Source: Gnetum montanum (taxonomy: Eukaryota; Streptophyta; Gnetopsida; Gnetales; Gnetaceae). From it: a stretch of DNA of 62,425 bases. The stretch spans positions 44,492-106,916 of the forward strand of contig MNCI01028423.1 in NCBI GenBank assembly GCA_015680685.1. Direction: 5' to 3'. The notes under the pieces are model-generated. The model saw only the letters and a program-made list of their open reading frames with translations, did not search any database and was not told the DNA's origin. Both the position numbers and the translations under genes were made by a program. Shown here piece after piece: positions 57,833 through 62,425 of the stretch (its first letter is position 1; every line of letters begins with the position of its first letter).

Positions 57833-58729
57833 TTACCAATTTTTTATTTTTAAGGAACGTGTATTCCATACCGGTGGGCAATGGTTTTGGCTCGAGGGGC
57901 TCCTACTTAAATTTCTCAAGGATTTCCAACTTTCCCCAATTGACATTTTCAAGGTTAAGACTTGGAGTTGGTGGTGGACTTTCTCTAATGCATCTATGAT
58001 ATCGATGTAAGTGCAAGTCAAACCCTTAGTTGGTTCCATGCATATGAGTGAATTTCTTTCTTGATCAACTATTAGCCACTGGGTGCCTTCTTGTTGTGTG
58101 GTTTCTACATATAGGCATCTTTGTATGTTGATCACTTGTGCATAGTGATTGCATGTAGGCAATGTTAAACTTTGCACAAACCATAACCTCTACATGTAAT
58201 TACACCCTGTGTCACTGTATGTGATGCACAGAACTTTCTTCTTCTTGATCTTTGTGAATGTATTTTCCTTTGATATTTCTAGGGAAAGATCAGGAATTCC
58301 TAGGCATGCGTCAATAGTGCTTAGCCATGCTCTTCCCATTATGATTAGGAAGTCCCCCTTACCATTGTTCATCTGAATCATTAGGAAGTCAGCTAGGTAT
58401 GACCATTCACAAATAGTGGTAACAATTTCTTCCACCAGTCCCAATGGGATAGTGATGGACTGATTGGCCAACTCTAGATGGATGATGCCTTTTTTCAATG
58501 GAGGTAGGTTCTAGGCCTTGTACATTTCTTGAGAAATCAAGTTGACACCGGAACCTAAATCCAAAAGAGCCTTGCATGATGCATTTCCAATGATTTGTAA
58601 GTATATTAGAGGACTCCTAGGATCAAAGAATTTCCTGGGAAGGTGGCTAGCTTTGATCCAATCGGTGATGGCATGTGGTAGCATGACCATATGCATTGAG
58701 TGTGGTGGTTGAGTTGAAGGAGGCTCCAA
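57833..58729 (-). pseudogene. Protease and PR-RT linker of element C
   Basis: Piece 58511-58729 ends with the active-site block 'LLDLGSGVNLISQEMY', in which the catalytic Asp is present. Piece 58190-58498 has 'NNGKGDFLIIMGRAWLSTID' and 'CLGIPDLSLEISKENTF', as in B. The linker 57833-58177 matches the B linker ('SLTLPTCNHYAQVINIQRCL'). One stop breaks the domain between the first two pieces. Confidence 0.82.
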
Positions 58730-58739
58730 AGTTTTGATT

Positions 58740-61212
58740 GATACTAAGGCATCTAAGGAATTAGTTGCTTGTGATTACAAGGGCTTGGTTGGTCTGTTGG
58801 ATTTAAAGAAAGGTCTTTTCTTCATGTGGTTGTTGGAACCAATAGTAGGTTGAGAGTTAATAGTTCACGTTGTGTTACGTTGTTGTGGTTGGGTAGGGAT
58901 TTTACCTTACATAGCTGGAGTAGGTGGTAGCGGAGCTATTTGTGGAAGAGATGTGGTTGGATGAGAAGGATGATATGCTCACGGAATATCACCACTAGAA
59001 GAGGGAGTCCCATAATATTTGTGGGCTTGGTAGTGAGGTTGGGGAGTGATGTGACTAGTAGAGTCACGTGGAGAGATTGGCTATTGTATGTAATATCCAT
59101 ATGGGTTAGGTTGTCGGTAAGGATAATAAGGCCTTGCTAGTGGCATTCCCCATGATTGTGGATGCTACCACTATTGATATTTCTCAATTAGTTGTGGTGG
59201 AGTTCCACTCGGAAAATACATCAAGGGTTGCTAGAACTATCTTGGGTTACCTTGGGGGTAAGGTAACCTTCGAGGTGCTTGCCATTTGTTCAATCATGGG
59301 TTGAGTGCATACACCCCAGACTCTTGTAGATGTGAGATTATAGGGCAACATCCCTTATGATGGTCATATTGACATATTTCACATCCGCTATCATTATCTA
59401 TTTCCAACTCCACAACCTCTTCAATGATGGCAACTTTGCCCTTACCCTTTCTATGTGCATGTTCAGCCTCTTTATTTTTGCTTTTCTCACTACCTTTCTG
59501 TTTAGACTCCTCTACTATTTTAAGAACATTTTGAAATCTATTGTCTAAGGAATCCCACATTTGGTCTACCGCCAAAAGTTCTGATGTCATCTTTTGGATA
59601 GGCAAAGGTTTCCCATTCACCATCTCTTTGAGTGGTGACTCTTCTTCATCTTCACACAAGCTTACTCCCCTCTTCTGAAGGGAATGATCTCTATTATACT
59701 CTTCTACACTTTCTCTCTTCTATAGCTCATCCTCTTCCTTCGAAACTTTCTCCAATAGTCTTTGAATTTGATGGGACCTAAGCTCAGATATTCTTCCTTG
59801 GGCATAAGTCCCAAGGGTTCTTCTCATTTCATGCCTAAGCCCATCCATGAGATGGCATAGTTGATCCCTTTGTGAATAACCATGGCTAGGCCAACGATGT
59901 AATAGTGCATAGTATTGACCCATGGTAGCATCCAAGGGTTCATGTCCTCCTTGTTTCCAGCCTTGGATTTGCTTTCGCAAGTTACACACTTGAGAGTACG
60001 TTTGGTACTTGTTATTAAATAGTTCTAACATAGTACTCCACCTACGAATGGATTCTAATTCTAAAGACCGGTACTAGCATTTTGCTTCTTTAACTAATGT
60101 CTGTGGAAACAACTTAAGTTTTTTGCCATTCATTCTCTATGTTTTGTAAGGCACACACATCATGGAATGCTTGTAAATTATTCTGAGGATTAGCATTGTA
60201 TCCCCCTTGAAATCATGGGATGTTGTTGATATCTAATCTCTTGATCCTACTATCTTTCTGATGCCTTGTTGGAATTCTAATAGCCTCAGTTATGTCCAAC
60301 ATACTTTGAGTAGTGAGGAGGGGTTCATTATGATCCTCTTCCATGGTGTCTATGATGCCTATGTTGTTCCCTACTCTCCCTTCTTCTATGTTGTGACTCT
60401 CTAGAGTGCCCTCATTCCCTTTCTTGGCTATTTTGTCTATGACTTCCACTTTGCATACCTTTATCCCCATGGTCTTTTTCTTTATGACCGCATATAGATA
60501 TTGAAGGAGAGGGTGAAGGAGATGATGAAGGTGAAGAAGAAAGAGAACTGTCACCATGATGGTGTTTGCTACCTTCTCCTCGATGGTCACAGCCTCAATC
60601 ATGATTCTGATTATAATTTCTATCTTTATCATGTGTTTGTGTCCCTTTTAAGGACCCTTTGTGCCTGTGGGTATTAGAGCCTAGGTTATGAATAGTGAAA
60701 TGAAGGTTCTAATACATAACCCCTTGGCCAAAGTCAAGGAAAGGAACATCGTTGTGTGGGGGATTACTTGAAGCAGGTTCACCACCCTCATTTTCACTTA
60801 AGACATGTGGAACATCCTGCGACCACTTACCCTTCAAAGACTTATGATGTCTCTCTTGTTGGAAATCCCTTTGACGTTGTGCCTCTGAGGGATGGTATTC
60901 TCTAGAGTCATGGTCTTGCACACCGTATTCTGCATGTAAGTGCAACATGCCAATTCGTGTGAGAGCACGAAGAAGCATGTTTGGGATTGAATGATCAGGA
61001 GGTAACACTATGTTACCTTCTAAGTCTCACCAACGAAGTTGTTTATCTTAATGGAGGATAAAGGTGAAGTTTGGTATATACTCATCGAGATGAATATATA
61101 CCACTCGAACTTGTTGAGGGACTGGTGGATCAACATCATGTGTATTACGTTGCTAATTGTTTCCTATTTTAGACATAGGTAGTGAGGCGCTTTCATATGA
61201 AGAAGGAGACAT
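58740..61212 (-). pseudogene. gag of element C (degenerate)
   Basis: The likely start is the minus-strand ATG at 61212 ('MSPSSYESASLPMSK'), followed by the 'EYIPNFTFILH' pattern shared with B and 'REYHPSEAQRQRDFQQERHH' (60709-61008). The capsid-like core runs from about 60260 to 59720: 'RHQKDSRIKRLDINNIP', then 'MLELFNNKYQTYSQVCNLRK' and 'QLCHLMDGLRHEMRRTLGTY'. A zinc-knuckle-like 'CEICQYDHHKGCCP' lies at about 59340-59385, then a Pro/Gln/Tyr-rich tail. A Lys-rich segment at 60213-60632 corresponds to the linker of B. Stops break it repeatedly. Confidence 0.83.
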
Positions 61213-61330
61213 ACTTATCTGTTCAGTGTGTAATGTATACTTTTTTATTATTTTCTCAACCAACCCTAAGGGTTTGTTCCAATGATGTGAATGATTTCTA
61301 ATGTTCTAATTAGTGCAAAAACAACTAAGT

Positions 61331-61348
61331 CCTCGGTAATAGTGCCAA
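61331..61348 (-). promoter_or_regulatory. Primer-binding site of element C (tRNA-Asp type)
   Basis: The minus-strand sequence is 'ttggcactattaccgagg', next to the LTR end at 61349. It is a decayed form of the Asp-tRNA complement used by Athila elements, comparable to A and B. Confidence 0.78.
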
Positions 61349-62298
61349 TGATGAGCGACGAGGTACCCCTATGCTCAACCATACAAATATGAGCATTTCA
61401 TGCACGATCTGGTTGAATTCGAAGGACTAAGTGCTTATGTGCCCTTGTGAAACAAGGATGGGCTGGTTGATTGTTGTCTTTCTAAACTTACTTGTATGTC
61501 ATGATTGTATGGTTAAATAAGCTTGAGGCATATTATTTTCATAGCTTTTATGTTTTTATGTCTTGTTGCTAATAAGGGAGGATAAAGAGATAACTAAGTG
61601 ACTAATTTAACTTAATTTTTGATTAAGTAAGATTTAACTAATTCTAACACCAATATCCATTCTCACTTGTCGTACACATCTTGAACCAATGCAACACTAC
61701 TGGGATTACCAAACACTAATCATTACTAGGTTACCAAGTGTTACACGCATGCTCGAACTGATCGTACAAAGTGTAATTTAACAATTTTATTAATTGATAA
61801 AAATGAATTACTTTGCTAATAACAAAAATGTAAACTTCATAAAATAAAATAAAATAAATGTGTAAGAAAACAAATCTCAAATGCTGCAAGGGTGAATCAA
61901 AGAGCTCATCTTTATTGCCGTATACAAGGTATGCTCAGGTACAAAATGCTCGAATAAAGATCCGTCCACACTTAGACCTCCTACTATGGGCACTTGGAAA
62001 ATACTCTAACCTTCAAACAGACTACAAGAGTTTTGCTACTTGACTACTAAAAGACTTCAAATTGTGCACTTGGGCACTATATTTATAGGCTTGGGAGAAA
62101 CTACTCTAATAATTAAAGTAACTTCTCTAATAATTAGAATAACTGCTAAAATAACTACTAGAGTAACCTCTCTAATAATTAGAATAACTCCTAGAGTAAT
62201 CGCTAGAGTAACCACTCTAATAACTAGAATAACTGCTAGAGTAACCACTCTAATAATTAGAGTAACTGCTAGAGTAACCGCTAGCATAACTNCGTTAG
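61349..62298 (-). repeat. 5' LTR of element C
   Basis: The LTR ends on the minus strand with CGCTCATCA at 61349 and aligns with the 3' copy through R (plus-strand 'catctttattgccgtatac'), the TATA region (near 62079) and the U3 array. The last bases before 62299 ('catactncgttag', with the N at 62292) do not match the expected CTCATCA, so the exact right end is uncertain by a few bases. Confidence 0.8.
62292..62292. other. Single-N assembly join
   Basis: The N falls at the end of the U3 repeat array of C, about 90 bp before an inverted copy of the same array. Such palindromic repeats are prone to misassembly. Confidence 0.6.
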
Positions 62299-62383
62299 CC
62301 TAAAAACTAGGTATTTTAAACATTAAGAATACCATCATGATTATATCATTGGTAGATGATACAACAATATCACCCTTAGGAAC

Positions 62384-62425
62384 TAATGAGAGTGGTTACT
62401 CTAGCAGTTATTCTAATTATTAGAT
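62384..62425 (+). repeat. Start of an inverted C-type LTR (plus strand), cut by window edge
   Basis: 'taatgagagtggttactcta' then 'gcagttattctaattattag' is the plus-strand equivalent of the first 40 bases of the C 3' LTR, with one change in the initial TG. It shows that another element or LTR of the C family lies in opposite orientation just outside the window. Confidence 0.85.

Larger units (their letters stand above)
52107..62298 (-). mobile_element. Element C: near-complete Athila-like LTR retrotransposon (minus)
   Basis: Reading from right to left the order is 5' LTR (61349-62298), primer site (61331-61348), gag (about 58740-61212), protease, RT, RNase H, integrase, ORF3 (54308-54769), polypurine tract and 3' LTR (52107-53067). 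It parallels element B throughout, with related proteins and a related R region around 'ggcaataaag', but its U3 repeats are quite different. A candidate 5-bp duplication CCTAA lies at 52102-52106 and 62299-62303; the right LTR end is uncertain because of an N at 62292. Frames are broken by many stops, so it is inactive. Confidence 0.88.

Noticed and set aside
62299-62383. The 85-bp spacer as the missing half of the D protease
   Set aside because: The minus-strand reading does not show a protease active-site block. Only the 5-bp match supports a link.
1-62425. tRNA, rRNA or small-RNA genes
   Set aside because: I saw no cloverleaf with anticodon, no rRNA motif and no convincing miRNA-type hairpin. 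The only tRNA-related strings are the primer-binding sites.

Overview
The window looks like nuclear DNA of a seed plant (species not identifiable from sequence). It is AT-rich, gene-poor and built almost entirely of decayed, nested Ty3/gypsy LTR retrotransposons, mostly Athila-like with some Tat-like and one chromovirus piece. No intact host gene is visible. Five N sites mark scaffold joins (1490, 6024, 29722-29830, 45668-46258, 62292).

Left part (1-11255): AT-rich DNA without genes; a Tat-like pol fragment E on the minus strand (3034-6023); a tandem array with a period of about 378 bp (6820-8600); and a 346-bp tandem duplication (9388-10078). Then comes element A (11256-19931, +). It has a truncated 5' LTR, a tRNA-Asp-type primer site, a gag and a second ORF (plant-transposon-type domain plus coiled coils), but no protease, RT or integrase, so it looks non-autonomous.

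Middle part: a degenerate multi-exon plus-strand locus of unknown identity (19950-33700) is interrupted in mid-exon by element B (22653-32745, +). B is a structurally complete 10.1-kb Athila-like element with 5-bp target duplications CCTAC, two LTRs, gag-PR-RT-RNaseH-INT and a small membrane-type ORF3. Further right are a Tat-like gag-protease fragment F (34538-38022, -) and a chromovirus RT/RNaseH fragment (40440-41425, -). Next to these lie two degenerate host-gene pieces in the same orientation: an arginine-rich tandem CCCH zinc-finger protein (42171-42810) and a PP2C phosphatase (43127-43599).

Right part: an old Athila-like element D (47230-52106, -), itself interrupted by about 1.4 kb of unknown DNA, abuts element C (52107-62298, -). 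C is a second near-complete Athila-like element with its own LTR family. At the right edge another copy of the C-type LTR begins in inverted orientation (62384).

Two themes recur. First, premature stops are mostly explained by C-to-T or G-to-A changes, often CAG or TGG to TAG, as expected from methylation-driven decay. Second, the U3 of each LTR family holds its own array of short palindromic repeats upstream of a TATA box: GATATC-based in A and B, TAATTA/GAGTAAC-based in C.
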